Notes: a model not told the origin generated them from the letters alone. A stretch of 64,000 nt of DNA from Sphingopyxis sp. YR583 (GCF_900108295.1 NZ_FNWK01000003.1:124001-188000), one strand, 5' to 3'; shown: positions 43,733 through 52,447, numbered from the stretch's first letter. Numbers and translations: made by a program.

Positions 43733-44688
43733 CCGAGACAATCGCCTTCAGATCGCCGAACCGCTTTCCCGGCACCGCCGAGATATTGGAAGGCATCGAC
43801 CTTTCCGGCAAGACCGCGCTGGTGACCGGCGGCTCGGGCGGGCTGGGGCTCACCACCTCGGCGGCGCTGGCACGGGCCGGAGCAAACGTCATCATCGCGA
43901 GCCGACCGGGCGCGAAGCTCGACGCGGCGGTCGAAACCGTCCGTTCCGCCACTTCAGGATCGGTCGAAGGTGCCGGGGTCGATCTGGGCGATCTCGCCTC
44001 GGTCGATGCGCTGGCCGACCGGCTCGTCGCTGACGATGTCCCGATCGATTTCCTCGTCAACAACGCCGGCGTTATCGGCGGCAGGGCGCTGTCGTCGATC
44101 GGGGTGGAGATGGGCTTCATGACCAATGTCGTCGGCCACGCGGTCCTGGCAAGCCGCATCGCTCCCCTGCTTGCCGACGGCGCCCGCATCGCCTGCGTCA
44201 GTTCCTTCGGCCATCACTATTCGCCGATCGTGTTCGGCGACATCAATTTCGAAAATCGCCCCTATTCGGCTTGGAAAAGCTACGGGCAATCGAAGACCGG
44301 CACCTGCCTGATGGCGGTCAAATTGAACGCGGCCCTCCGCCACCGCGGTATCGACGCCTTCTCGCTGCATCCCGGACAGGTGATCACCGACATGGGTCGA
44401 TCGATGGTGGAGGAGGATTTTGCCGAGCAGGTCGCGAAGACCGGCGAGATCCCGGCCGAGGACTTCATGACGCCCGACCAGGGCGCCGCGACGACGATCT
44501 GGGCCCTGACCGAGCCGCGTCTCGCCGGCAAGGGCGGTGCCTATCTGCAGGACTGCGCGGTCGCCGCTGTGCGCGACGAGCCCGACTATCGCACCGGCGT
44601 CATGCGCTATGCGATCGACCCGTCTTCGGCCGAACGTCTTTGGGGAACCGCGGCCAAGCTCTGCGGGCGCGCGCTACCGCTGGCCTGA
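43729..44688 (+). CDS. SDR family NAD(P)-dependent oxidoreductase, retinol dehydrogenase-like
   Basis: A 319-residue SDR. The cofactor motif is TGGSGGLGL, NNAG is present, and the active-site tyrosine is in SYGQSK. The long N-terminal lead (about 20 residues) and FMTNVVGH stretch match the WWOX/retinol-dehydrogenase-like SDRs. It would oxidise a bulky alcohol or reduce the ketone. It overlaps the hydratase stop by four bases and ends before a hairpin at 44696-44720. Confidence 0.9.
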   Translation: MTETIAFRSPNRFPGTAEILEGIDLSGKTALVTGGSGGLGLTTSAALARAGANVIIASRPGAKLDAAVETVRSATSGSVEGAGVDLGDLASVDALADRLVADDVPIDFLVNNAGVIGGRALSSIGVEMGFMTNVVGHAVLASRIAPLLADGARIACVSSFGHHYSPIVFGDINFENRPYSAWKSYGQSKTGTCLMAVKLNAALRHRGIDAFSLHPGQVITDMGRSMVEEDFAEQVAKTGEIPAEDFMTPDQGAATTIWALTEPRLAGKGGAYLQDCAVAAVRDEPDYRTGVMRYAIDPSSAERLWGTAAKLCGRALPLA

Positions 44689-44695
44689 ATGCGAA

Positions 44696-44720
44696 AAGGC
44701 TGCGGCACCGCCGCGGCCTT
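44696..44720 (+). terminator. putative terminator hairpin
   Basis: AAGGCTGCGGC (44696-44706) pairs with GCCGCGGCCTT (44710-44720) around a 3-base loop, with one U-G pair, followed by CTCTCCT. It lies between converging genes (stops at 44688 and 44751), so it could serve both, although the T-run is poor. Confidence 0.6.
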
Positions 44721-44750
44721 CTCTCCTCCGCCTCGCGGCGCCCGCCGGAC

Positions 44751-45512
44751 CTAGAGCAGCGAATAGCCGCCATCAACGACCAGTTCGGTGCCGGTCATGA
44801 AGCGCGACGCGTCGGACGCGAGAAAGAGCACCGCCCCCGCGACATCGCCGGTATTCGCCCAGCGCCCCATCGGAAAGCCCGACGCAACGAACGCCTTTGC
44901 AGCCTCCATGTCGGGAAAGCGGCCGGCGGCAACCGCGGGTTCGAGACCGCTCAAGCCGAGCGCGGTCTCGACGGGTCCCGGGTGGACGCTGTTCACCCTT
45001 ATGCCCGAACCGCTGCGCGCGAATTCGACCGCGACGCCTTTGGTCATCAGGCGCACCGCGCCCTTGCTCGCCGAATAGGCTGCGTGCATCGGCCCGGCCA
45101 GTTGGCCGTAGATCGACGACAGGTTGACGATAGAGCCGCTCCCGCCCGTCATCAGCGGCGCCGCCTTCTGCATGCCGATCCAGACGCTTTCGACATTGAT
45201 GCGCAGCACGCGGCGCAGTTCGTCGAGGCTGGTATCGAGGAATGGCTTGTTGAGGATGATGCCGGCATTGTTGACCAAAATGTCGAGCCTTCCCTCGCGC
45301 GCCTTGATGTCGCCGAGGACCGCGTCCCAGTCTGCCTCGCTCGTGACATCGTGCCGCAGCATCGCGCCGCGCGCGCTGCCATCGGGCGACGGATCGATGT
45401 CGCTCGCGACGACGGTCGCGCCATGGCCCTCCAGCGTGTCGGCGACGTCCCGCCCGATACCTTTCGCGGCGCCCGTCACGAGCGCGACCTTCCCCTTCAG
45501 ATCGAACATCAC
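44751..45512 (-). CDS. SDR family oxidoreductase
   Basis: A 253-residue classical SDR with TGAAKGIGRD, NNAG, YSASK and the C-terminal VDGGYSLL. It is divergent from the acyl-CoA ligase gene across a 135-base region that contains regulon site C. It may oxidise a hydroxyl made by a P450. Confidence 0.92.
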   Translation of the reverse strand: MMFDLKGKVALVTGAAKGIGRDVADTLEGHGATVVASDIDPSPDGSARGAMLRHDVTSEADWDAVLGDIKAREGRLDILVNNAGIILNKPFLDTSLDELRRVLRINVESVWIGMQKAAPLMTGGSGSIVNLSSIYGQLAGPMHAAYSASKGAVRLMTKGVAVEFARSGSGIRVNSVHPGPVETALGLSGLEPAVAAGRFPDMEAAKAFVASGFPMGRWANTGDVAGAVLFLASDASRFMTGTELVVDGGYSLL

Positions 45513-45557
45513 CCTTCTCCCGGTTGCGGACCGTCGGCGGTTGCGACGGCTCCGTTA

Positions 45558-45587
45558 GTTGACATGTCACAATATATGTAACAGATA
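45558..45587 (+). promoter_or_regulatory. regulon promoter/operator site C (acyl-CoA ligase)
   Basis: GTTGACA (45558-45564), 12 bases, TGTAACA (45577-45583). TTGACA is a perfect -35; CAGATA (45582-45587) is a weak -10 at 17 bases. The core GTCACA-ATATA-TGTAAC is nearly palindromic, the best version of the operator of the three sites. It should drive the ligase gene at 45648. Confidence 0.72.
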
Positions 45588-45647
45588 ACATTTGTTGCAA
45601 GCAACCGGCAAGAAGCCGGACGGACGCATTTCAAGGGAGAGGTCGGG

Positions 45648-47204
45648 ATGCATCCCAGCCACCATGCACGAGCGCACCCCGACAAGCCCGCCTATATCAT
45701 GGCGAGCTCGGGCATCAGCGTCGACTATCGAAGCCTCGACGAGCGATCGAACCGGCTGGCGCATTTCTGGCGGTCGCAGGGCTATGCCGCGGGGGACACG
45801 ATCGCGATCCTGCTCGAGAACCACGAATGGTTCCTCCCCCTGGTCTGGGCAGCGCAGCGTTCGGGCCTCTATTACGCCTGTCTGTCGCACACCCTGTCCG
45901 GTGCCGATCTCGCCTATATCCTCCAGGATAGCGGCGCCCGCTGCGTCATCGGATCGCGACGGACATTGCCGCTCATCGAGGCGGCGCGCACCGAGGGCGC
46001 GAGCCTTGCCGCGTTCCTCGTCGATCACGCAGGCCCTGAAGCGCCGGACATCGTCGAAGCCTCGCTGGCCTTTCCAGCGACGCCGGTCGCCGACGAATGC
46101 GCGGGCACCGATATGCTCTATTCGTCGGGCACGACGGGCCGTCCCAAGGGCATCCGGCGTCCCTTCGTCCCCGGCCAGCCAATCGCCGCGGAAACGCCAA
46201 TGGCGCCGATGGCGCGGACCCGCTTTCATATAGGCGAGGACAGCATCTATCTCTCCCCTGCCCCGCTCTATCATGCCGGACCGCTGCGCTGGGCGATGAT
46301 GGTGCAGCGTCTCGGCGGGACGGTCGTGATCGTGGAGCGTTTCGACGCCGAACAGGCGCTGGCGCTGATCGAACGCCACCGCGTCACCGCGTCGCAATGG
46401 GTGCCGACGCATTTCGTGCGCATGCTCCAGCTTCCCGACGACCAGCGCCTCGCCTACGACGTCTCGTCGATGCGCGCCGCCTTCCACGCTGCCGCTCCCT
46501 GCCCGATCCCGGTCAAGGAAGCGATGATGGACTGGTGGGGGCCCGTCATCCACGAATATTATGGCGGCACCGAGAATAATGGCCTGACCCTTATCGGCCC
46601 CGAGGAGTGGCTCGAACGAAAGGGATCGGTCGGCAAGGCAGTGATCGGCATCATCCGCATCTGCGACGACGAGGGCGAGCTGCTGCCGGCCGGAGCGGAA
46701 GGCGGCGTCTATTTCGAGGGCGGTCCTGCCTTCACCTATCACAATGACGAGGAGAAGACCCGCTCCTCCAGAAATGCCAGGGGCTGGACGACGCTCGGCG
46801 ACATCGGCCGGCTCGACGACCAAGGCTATCTCTATCTCACCGACCGCAAGAGCTTCATGATCATCTCCGGCGGGGTGAACATCTATCCGCAGGAAATCGA
46901 AAATGCGCTCGCGCTGCACCCCAAGGTGCGCGACGTGGCCGTGATCGGCGCTCCGGATCCGGACATGGGCGAGCGCGTGGTGGCCGTGGTCGAGCTGCGC
47001 GACCTTGCCGATGCCAGCGACGCCCTGAAAGCCGAACTTACCGCCTATCTGCGCGAACGGCTCGGCGGCGTGAAGACGCCGCGGCAGATCGATTTCACCG
47101 ACGCGCTGCCGCGCGAGCCGACGGGCAAATTGTTCAAGCGCCTGCTGCGCGATCGGTACAGGATCGCCGGGACGTCGGCGGACCCCGCTCGCCAGCCCAA
47201 CTGA
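45648..47204 (+). CDS. AMP-dependent acyl-CoA synthetase
   Basis: A 518-residue ligase of the ANL family. Motifs are LYSSGTTGRPKGI (P-loop), YGGTEN, TDRKSFMIISGGVNIYP hinge and the C-terminal lysine in EPTGKLFKR. It adenylates a carboxylic acid and joins it to CoA, likely the first CoA-linked step of the pathway in this block. AAGGGAGAGG precedes the ATG. The gene is under site C and is followed by moeA. Confidence 0.94.
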   Translation: MHPSHHARAHPDKPAYIMASSGISVDYRSLDERSNRLAHFWRSQGYAAGDTIAILLENHEWFLPLVWAAQRSGLYYACLSHTLSGADLAYILQDSGARCVIGSRRTLPLIEAARTEGASLAAFLVDHAGPEAPDIVEASLAFPATPVADECAGTDMLYSSGTTGRPKGIRRPFVPGQPIAAETPMAPMARTRFHIGEDSIYLSPAPLYHAGPLRWAMMVQRLGGTVVIVERFDAEQALALIERHRVTASQWVPTHFVRMLQLPDDQRLAYDVSSMRAAFHAAAPCPIPVKEAMMDWWGPVIHEYYGGTENNGLTLIGPEEWLERKGSVGKAVIGIIRICDDEGELLPAGAEGGVYFEGGPAFTYHNDEEKTRSSRNARGWTTLGDIGRLDDQGYLYLTDRKSFMIISGGVNIYPQEIENALALHPKVRDVAVIGAPDPDMGERVVAVVELRDLADASDALKAELTAYLRERLGGVKTPRQIDFTDALPREPTGKLFKRLLRDRYRIAGTSADPARQPN

Positions 47205-47232
47205 CGAACAAGCGGAACGGGAGGAACCATTT

Positions 47233-48432
47233 ACGGCGGATTGTCTCGTCTCGATCTCGTTCGACCGCGCCCTTGAAATATTGGCCGCGCAAGCCGCGCC
47301 CCTGGGCCGCGAGTTTGCGGCGCTGGCGACTGTCGGGGGCCGGCGCCTCGCGGCGCCGGTCGTCGCGGGAATTGACGCCCCGCGCCGCGACTGTGCTGCG
47401 ATGGACGGCTATGCCGTCCGCAGCGCCGACCTTGTCGCCGGCATAACGAGGTTCCGCGAGGCCGGAACGAGTTTCGCCGGCACAGCGACTATGGGCGAAC
47501 TGAGACGTGGCGATGCCTGGCGGATCATGACGGGCGCGGCGCTCCCTGATGGCGCCGATCGGGTAGTCATGATCGAGCGTTGCCAAGCCTGGGCGGAGGG
47601 CATCGAGGTCGACGCCGACCCGGCTGGGAAGCCCCATGTTCGCTTGCAAGGTTCCGACTTTCGCGCAGGCGATGTGCTTCTCCATCCCGGCGCGCTGTTG
47701 ACGCCCGCCGCACTGGTTGCGGCGGCTGCGGCGGATGTCGGTCGCGTCGAGCTCTGGCGGCAGCCGAATGTCCTGCTGCTCTCGACCGGCGACGAGATTG
47801 CGGCGCCGGGTACGGCGCGAAGCAGGAGCCATCTCGTCCCGGATAGCCTCGGCGCCGCGATCGCGCATCTATGCCGCTCGGCCGGCGCCGTGGCGCCTTC
47901 ACTGCTTCGCGTCGGTGATGCGCCGGACCTCATCGCGGGCGCGTGCGCTGCAACGGATTGCGACGTGATCGTCGTAATCGGCGGCGCATCGCGCGGCGAC
48001 CGGGACCATGGTCGGGCCGCCCTCGCTTCGATTGGACTGGATATGGCATTCGCCGATGTCGCCATGAAGCCGGGGAAACCCGCATGGTATGGACGCCTCG
48101 ATACTCGTCATGTCATCGGCCTGCCAGGGAATCCCACAGCCGCTCTGACCGTAGCCCGGCTCTTTCTCGTGCCGCTGATCACGGGCTTGTCTGGCGGAAA
48201 CGCCAAGAGCGCATTGCGCTGGCGCATGCTTGGGACGCGAACCCCGCTCCAAGCCAACGGCCCGCGTGAGTCTTTCCTTTGCGCCGAAGAATGCATCGAT
48301 GGTGTCGCCGTGTTCGGAGATCAGGATGCCTCGGGGCAGCGGAGGCTCGCGCGCTCTACGAGCCTTGTCAGGCGCCCAGCGAATGCGCCTGCGATTGCAT
48401 CGGGCTCCCAAGTCCCAACGCTCGACCTTTGA
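47233..48432 (+). CDS. moeA: molybdopterin molybdenumtransferase MoeA, unusual start
   Basis: A MoeA protein that inserts molybdate into molybdopterin-AMP. Motifs are PRRDCAAMDGYAVR near the N-terminus, MTGAALPDGADRVV, LLSTGDEI and LPGNPTAAL. The first standard start codon in frame is TTG 47281, but family-like residues (ISFDRALEI) are coded upstream. No ATG, GTG or TTG precedes them back to a stop at about 47077. ACG 47233 lies eight bases after GGAGG and would give a normal N-terminus. A rare start or a base change is likely. It would supply cofactor for the enzyme at 34889. Confidence 0.87.
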   Translation, partial: TADCLVSISFDRALEILAAQAAPLGREFAALATVGGRRLAAPVVAGIDAPRRDCAAMDGYAVRSADLVAGITRFREAGTSFAGTATMGELRRGDAWRIMTGAALPDGADRVVMIERCQAWAEGIEVDADPAGKPHVRLQGSDFRAGDVLLHPGALLTPAALVAAAAADVGRVELWRQPNVLLLSTGDEIAAPGTARSRSHLVPDSLGAAIAHLCRSAGAVAPSLLRVGDAPDLIAGACAATDCDVIVVIGGASRGDRDHGRAALASIGLDMAFADVAMKPGKPAWYGRLDTRHVIGLPGNPTAALTVARLFLVPLITGLSGGNAKSALRWRMLGTRTPLQANGPRESFLCAEECIDGVAVFGDQDASGQRRLARSTSLVRRPANAPAIASGSQVPTLDL

Positions 48433-48453
48433 GGAAGCGGCCGTTAGGAGACC

Positions 48454-48487
48454 GTCTGCTTCCAGCGGGCCCAAAGCTTAAGCAGAC
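48454..48487. repeat. inverted repeat GTCTGCTT...AAGCAGAC
   Basis: GTCTGCTT (48454-48461) and AAGCAGAC (48480-48487) are perfect 8-bp arms around 18 bases. They lie after the moeA stop and just before the MerR-type promoter. They could stop transcription from moeA or form a regulator site; no T-run follows. Confidence 0.45.
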
Positions 48488-48493
48488 ATTGCT

Positions 48494-48524
48494 TGACCTT
48501 GTAGTGACTTCAACCTTTATGGCG
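48494..48524 (+). promoter_or_regulatory. MerR-type promoter with 19-bp spacer
   Basis: TTGACC (48494-48499) is separated by 19 bases from TATGGC (48519-48524). The stretched spacer contains TTGTAGTGACTTCAA, close to operators of metal-sensing MerR proteins, though the right half-site (AACCT) is not a clean mirror of ACCTT. It precedes the TonB receptor gene at 48581, whose downstream partner is a merR-type gene. Confidence 0.65.
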
Positions 48525-48580
48525 CCACCGGTTGGCCGCCTCCCGCGCGGTCGCGCAATAACCAGCCGGGAGACGCCATC

Positions 48581-50545
48581 GTGAAACCTTCTAAATTCCT
48601 GCCCGTTGCAGCGGCTGCGATGTTCCATAGCACCTTGCTGTGGACGCCTGCTGTGCAAGCACAGGGTCATCACGACGAAGCGGAGGAAGGAGAGGAAGAC
48701 ATCGTTGTGCAGGCGACACGCTCGGGCCGGCGCGTTCAAGACGAGGCGATCCGCGTCGAGGTAATCGGCCGCGAAGAGATCGAAGAAAAGCTGCTCATGA
48801 CGCCCGGCAACGTCTCGATGCTCGTCGCCGAGACACCGGGCGTGCGCGTGCAGGTGACCTCGCCCTCGCTCGGATCGTCGAACATCCGCATGCAGGGTAT
48901 GTCGGGCAGATACACGCAGCTTCTCTCGGACGGCCTCCCGCTTTACGGCGGCCAGCCCTCGTCGATCGGCCTGCTCCAAATCCCACCGACCGACCTCGGG
49001 CAGGTCGAGGTGATCAAGGGCTCGGCGTCGGCGCTTTACGGACCGTCGGCGCTTGGCGGCGTCATCAACCTCGTCTCGCGCCGCCCGAAGGCCGGCGCGG
49101 AAGCCGAACTGCTGCTCAACGCAACGACCCGCGATGGGCAGGACGTGACCGGATATGCTTCGCGGCCGCTGGGGGCGAACTGGAGCTATTCGCTCACCGG
49201 CGGCTATCACCGCCAGACGCACAGGGATCTCGACGATGACGGCTGGATCGACATGCCGGGCTATGACCGGTGGACGGTCCGCCCGCGCCTCTTCTGGGAA
49301 GGTGACAATGGCGCAACCGCGCTGATCACCGTTGGTGCGACGCACGAAGACCGGACCGGTGGCACGCTCGCCGGACGAACCACGCCCGACGGCCAGCCCT
49401 TCCCGCTGACGCAGGACAGCCGCCGCCTCGACGCCGGGCTCGTCGCCGAATTCCCGATCGAAAATCTCGGCAAAATAGGCGTGCGGGCTTCGGCGATGAC
49501 CCAGCGACACCGCCAGCTGTTCGGCACCAGCGCCGAAACCGACAGGCAGCACACCTTCTTCGCCGAAACCTCGCTCGCCGGGGAAAGCGGGCCGACGAAC
49601 TGGCTCGCGGGCGCGGCGTTTCAGGCCGACCTCTACCGCTCGCGCGCCTTCCCGGGCTTCGACTACAGCTATACGGTCCCCGGCCTGTTCGGACAGGTCG
49701 AACAGGAGCTAACCGACGAGTTGCTGCTCGCGGGCAGCGCGCGCGTCGATTTCCACAGCAAATATGGCACGCGTTTCAGCCCGCGCCTGTCGGCGCTCTA
49801 TCGCCCCGGCCCGTGGACGATCCGTGCCTCATTCGGCAAGGGTTTCTATGCCCCCACTCCCTTCGTGGACGAGATCGAGGCGGCGGGCCTGTCGCGGCTC
49901 GAACCGCTCGGCCCACTCAGGACCGAAACCGCAAAAACCGCCTCGCTTGACTTCGGCTATGCCAAGGGGCCGATCGAGGCGAGCTTCACCCTCTTCGCAT
50001 CGGACATCGACAATGCGGTACAGCTCGTCGACGTCGACGCCGACAGCGTTCGCCTCATCAATGCACTCGGCACGACGCGCACGCGCGGCGGCGAATTGAT
50101 GCTGCGCTACCGCTGGCAGGGCTTCTCGGTCACCGGCAGCTATGTCTTCGTCGACGCCAGCGAACCCGATCCGTCGGGCATCGGGCGCCGTACGACGCCG
50201 CGCACCCCGCGCCATACCGCGGGACTTGTCGGCATGTGGGAGGAACATGGCAAGGGCCGTATCGGGATCGAGGCCTATTATACCGGCCGTCAGCAACTCG
50301 GCGACAATCCTTACCGCGCGCGCAGCCGCCCCTATTTCGAGCTTGGCGCGCTCGCCGAAATCACCCTCGGCAAGGTGAGCCTGTTCGTGAACGCCGAGAA
50401 TATTCTCGATATCCGGCAGACCAAATATGATCCGCTGCTGCTGCCGCAGCGCGCGCCCGATGGAAGCTGGACGGTCGATGCCTGGGCGCCGACCGACGGG
50501 TTCGTGGTCAATGGCGGCGTCCGGTTCAAGTTCGGCGGCCGTTGA
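48581..50545 (+). CDS. TonB-dependent receptor, probably metal related
   Basis: A 654-residue outer-membrane receptor starting at GTG 48581. The signal peptide ends at VQA. Directly after it comes GHHDEAEEGEED, a metal-binding type stretch, then the plug and barrel ending in KFGGR. In size it resembles metal- and siderophore-type receptors, smaller than those for carbohydrates. It is followed after 54 bases by a merR-type gene and preceded by a MerR-type promoter. Regulated uptake of a transition metal or metal complex is inferred. Confidence 0.9.
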   Translation: MKPSKFLPVAAAAMFHSTLLWTPAVQAQGHHDEAEEGEEDIVVQATRSGRRVQDEAIRVEVIGREEIEEKLLMTPGNVSMLVAETPGVRVQVTSPSLGSSNIRMQGMSGRYTQLLSDGLPLYGGQPSSIGLLQIPPTDLGQVEVIKGSASALYGPSALGGVINLVSRRPKAGAEAELLLNATTRDGQDVTGYASRPLGANWSYSLTGGYHRQTHRDLDDDGWIDMPGYDRWTVRPRLFWEGDNGATALITVGATHEDRTGGTLAGRTTPDGQPFPLTQDSRRLDAGLVAEFPIENLGKIGVRASAMTQRHRQLFGTSAETDRQHTFFAETSLAGESGPTNWLAGAAFQADLYRSRAFPGFDYSYTVPGLFGQVEQELTDELLLAGSARVDFHSKYGTRFSPRLSALYRPGPWTIRASFGKGFYAPTPFVDEIEAAGLSRLEPLGPLRTETAKTASLDFGYAKGPIEASFTLFASDIDNAVQLVDVDADSVRLINALGTTRTRGGELMLRYRWQGFSVTGSYVFVDASEPDPSGIGRRTTPRTPRHTAGLVGMWEEHGKGRIGIEAYYTGRQQLGDNPYRARSRPYFELGALAEITLGKVSLFVNAENILDIRQTKYDPLLLPQRAPDGSWTVDAWAPTDGFVVNGGVRFKFGGR

Positions 50546-50599
50546 GCGTAACCTGTCGCTGCGCTATCCCAACATTGCAGAAACTATAGGGTTGAATCC

Positions 50600-50998
50600 A
50601 TGCGCATCGGCGAGCTTGCACGCATCACGAAAACGAAGACCGAGACCATCCGCTTCTATGAAAAGGAAGGCCTGTTGCCACAGGCGGCCCGAACGGCCGC
50701 CAACTACCGGAGCTACGGCAGTGAACATGGACAGCGGCTCTCGTTCATCCGCCGCGCTCGCGACCTTGGCTTCCGCCTCGACGATGTCCGCGAACTGCTG
50801 ACGCTCTCAGACGATCGGTCGCGTCCATGCGGAGCGGTCGACGAGATCGCCACCCGGCATCTCGCGGAGATCGACGCCAAGATCGCCGACCTTGGGAAGA
50901 TGCGGGCGGAGTTGAGCCGGATGATCACCTCCTGCCAGCAAGGAACCATCGACGACTGCCGGATCATCGAAACCCTCGGGCCCACTGCAGTGACGTGA
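50600..50998 (+). CDS. MerR family regulator, divalent metal sensor (CadR/PbrR-like)
   Basis: A 132-residue regulator. The DNA-binding domain opens with MRIGELARITKTKTETIRFYE, followed by a dimerisation helix. Cysteines are at 77, 112 and 120 (PCGAV, SCQQG, DDC), the pattern of Cd/Pb/Zn-responsive CadR/PbrR proteins. Copper sensors of this family have two cysteines near the end and lack Cys77. It lies downstream of the receptor gene and would act at 48494-48524, forming a feedback loop. Confidence 0.9.
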   Translation: MRIGELARITKTKTETIRFYEKEGLLPQAARTAANYRSYGSEHGQRLSFIRRARDLGFRLDDVRELLTLSDDRSRPCGAVDEIATRHLAEIDAKIADLGKMRAELSRMITSCQQGTIDDCRIIETLGPTAVT

Positions 50999-51146
50999 GC
51001 TGGCCGATTGCGGTCAGGCGGATTTTGGGATCAGATGTCGAAAAAACAGACGATCAGTCGGCCGCAGCGACGCGTAAGCTTAGTGCCGTCAGAATGCCTT
51101 CCGCCTGTTCACCAATAGAGAAAACGGACACTGCCGGCCCGGCCCT

Positions 51147-51177
51147 CCCGACGTCCGCACGAGGTGCGAACGTCGGG
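51147..51177. terminator. hairpin between converging genes
   Basis: CCCGACGT (51147-51154) pairs with ACGTCGGG (51170-51177), and inside it GCAC (51157-51160) pairs with GTGC (51164-51167). It separates the merR stop (50998) and the SDR stop (51187). There is no T-run on either side, so it is a weak intrinsic terminator. Confidence 0.5.
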
Positions 51178-51186
51178 GCGATGACC

Positions 51187-51975
51187 TCAGACGGTCGGAA
51201 CGGTGCCTCCATCGATGACGAACTCGGCGCCGTGGATGGCGGCGGCACGATCCGAAGCCAGGTAGGCGATGAGGTCGGCGACCTCATGAGTATCGGCCGG
51301 ACGCCCGATCGGGATCCCGCCCAGGCCATCCAGCACGAGTTGCCGAGCCTCCTCGATCGTGCCGCCATTGGCGGCTTGCAGCCGCTTCAGCAGCTCTTCA
51401 GAACCTTGGGTCATGATCCAGCCGGGGGACACGACATTGACCCGCACCCCCTTCGGTCCGAGCTCTTTCGACACGGACTTGCTGTACGTCCTGAGCGCGG
51501 CCTTGGCGGCGGCGTAGGCTGTGGTCGACTCAGGTAGCGGCAGGACCGACTGGATCGAGGTGACATGCACCACCGCGCCGGCGCCCCGCTCGATCATCTG
51601 CGGGACCAGAAGGCGATCGAGGCGCACCGTAGCAAGAAGGTTCAGATTCAGTTCGGCGAGCCAATCATCGTCAGTCAGCGCGGCAAAGCCGCCCCCGGGC
51701 GCGGACGAGCCGCCGATCACGTGAGCCAGGACATCGACCCCGCCCATGTGCGCAAGCGCGGCTGCAGCCAAGCTTTCGCCGCTCGCCGCCGTCGTCAGGT
51801 CGGCCCGGACGAACTCGGCGCCAGCAATGGGGTCAGGGTTTCCGCGCGCGGCGGTCATCACGCGGGCGCCGCCGGCAAGGAAACGTTCGACGGTGGCTCG
51901 GCCCAAACCCTTGGTGCCGCCGCTGACCACGACACGCTTGCCCGCGAACTCGGCCGGATCAAGCTGGAGGCTCAC
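51187..51975 (-). CDS. SDR family oxidoreductase
   Basis: A 262-residue SDR with SGGTKGLGRA for cofactor, an HVIGG segment in place of NNAG, and YAAAK as catalytic site, ending DGGTVPTV. Its start overlaps the stop of the SnoaL-like gene (ATGA). The pair is divergent from a LysR regulator, which probably controls it. The substrate is unknown. Confidence 0.9.
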   Translation of the reverse strand: MSLQLDPAEFAGKRVVVSGGTKGLGRATVERFLAGGARVMTAARGNPDPIAGAEFVRADLTTAASGESLAAAALAHMGGVDVLAHVIGGSSAPGGGFAALTDDDWLAELNLNLLATVRLDRLLVPQMIERGAGAVVHVTSIQSVLPLPESTTAYAAAKAALRTYSKSVSKELGPKGVRVNVVSPGWIMTQGSEELLKRLQAANGGTIEEARQLVLDGLGGIPIGRPADTHEVADLIAYLASDRAAAIHGAEFVIDGGTVPTV

Positions 51976-52349
51976 AGCGTGATCTCAAGCTTCTTGATCA
52001 CGTCGTTCTCGAGCGTGAAATCATAGGTGAACCGGATCGGGCTGCCCTTGAAGTCGCCATGGGCCGGGCCTTCAACGACGACCCGGCCCTTCTCGTGGCG
52101 CACGCTGTCCGGGGTGAAGATCGCTTTGACAGCGACCACCTCGCCTTCGAACAGGGCCCTGATTTCGGGGTGGCCCGCGTGACGATGGCCGTTGTCCACT
52201 ATGAGAGCATCGGCGGCGAACGGCTTCAGCATGCCGTCTACATCGAGCTGTGCGTTGGCGGCAACAAAGTCCGCGATGGGTTTGGGCAAGGATGCAACAA
52301 CCGCTTGGGTGCCGCGCTGATTGGTATCGGATTCACTCTTGGTCTGCAT
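51972..52349 (-). CDS. SnoaL-like/nuclear transport factor 2 family protein
   Basis: A 125-residue cone-fold protein from ATG 52349, after AAGGAGA; the open frame goes to 52424. The helix PIADFVAANAQLDVDGMLKPF, then HAGHPEIRALFEGEVVAVKAIFTP and a hydrophobic sheet, mark the SnoaL/KSI-like fold. It is cotranscribed with the SDR gene. Ketosteroid-isomerase-type chemistry is possible but unproven. Confidence 0.85.
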   Translation of the reverse strand: MQTKSESDTNQRGTQAVVASLPKPIADFVAANAQLDVDGMLKPFAADALIVDNGHRHAGHPEIRALFEGEVVAVKAIFTPDSVRHEKGRVVVEGPAHGDFKGSPIRFTYDFTLENDVIKKLEITL

Positions 52350-52447
52350 AACAAGTCTCCTTCGTTTAACTTGCCTCCATTGTAAGAGCAGGGCACTATC
52401 CGCATAAGTGGGCCAATATGACATGAGCTAGTGAAGGATTCGGGACA
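52350..52447. promoter_or_regulatory. divergent LysR control region
   Basis: This 98-bp gap lies between the SnoaL-like gene (minus) and the lysR-type gene (plus). It is AT-rich around TTGTAAGAGC and CCAATATGACAT. LysR proteins usually bind such divergent gaps; I do not see one clear T-N11-A palindrome. Confidence 0.45.

Noticed and set aside
41351..43741. 796-codon open frame on the minus strand
   Set aside because: It lies antisense to the aldehyde dehydrogenase and hydratase genes, is arginine- and aspartate-rich and has no known motif; typical third-position GC shadow.
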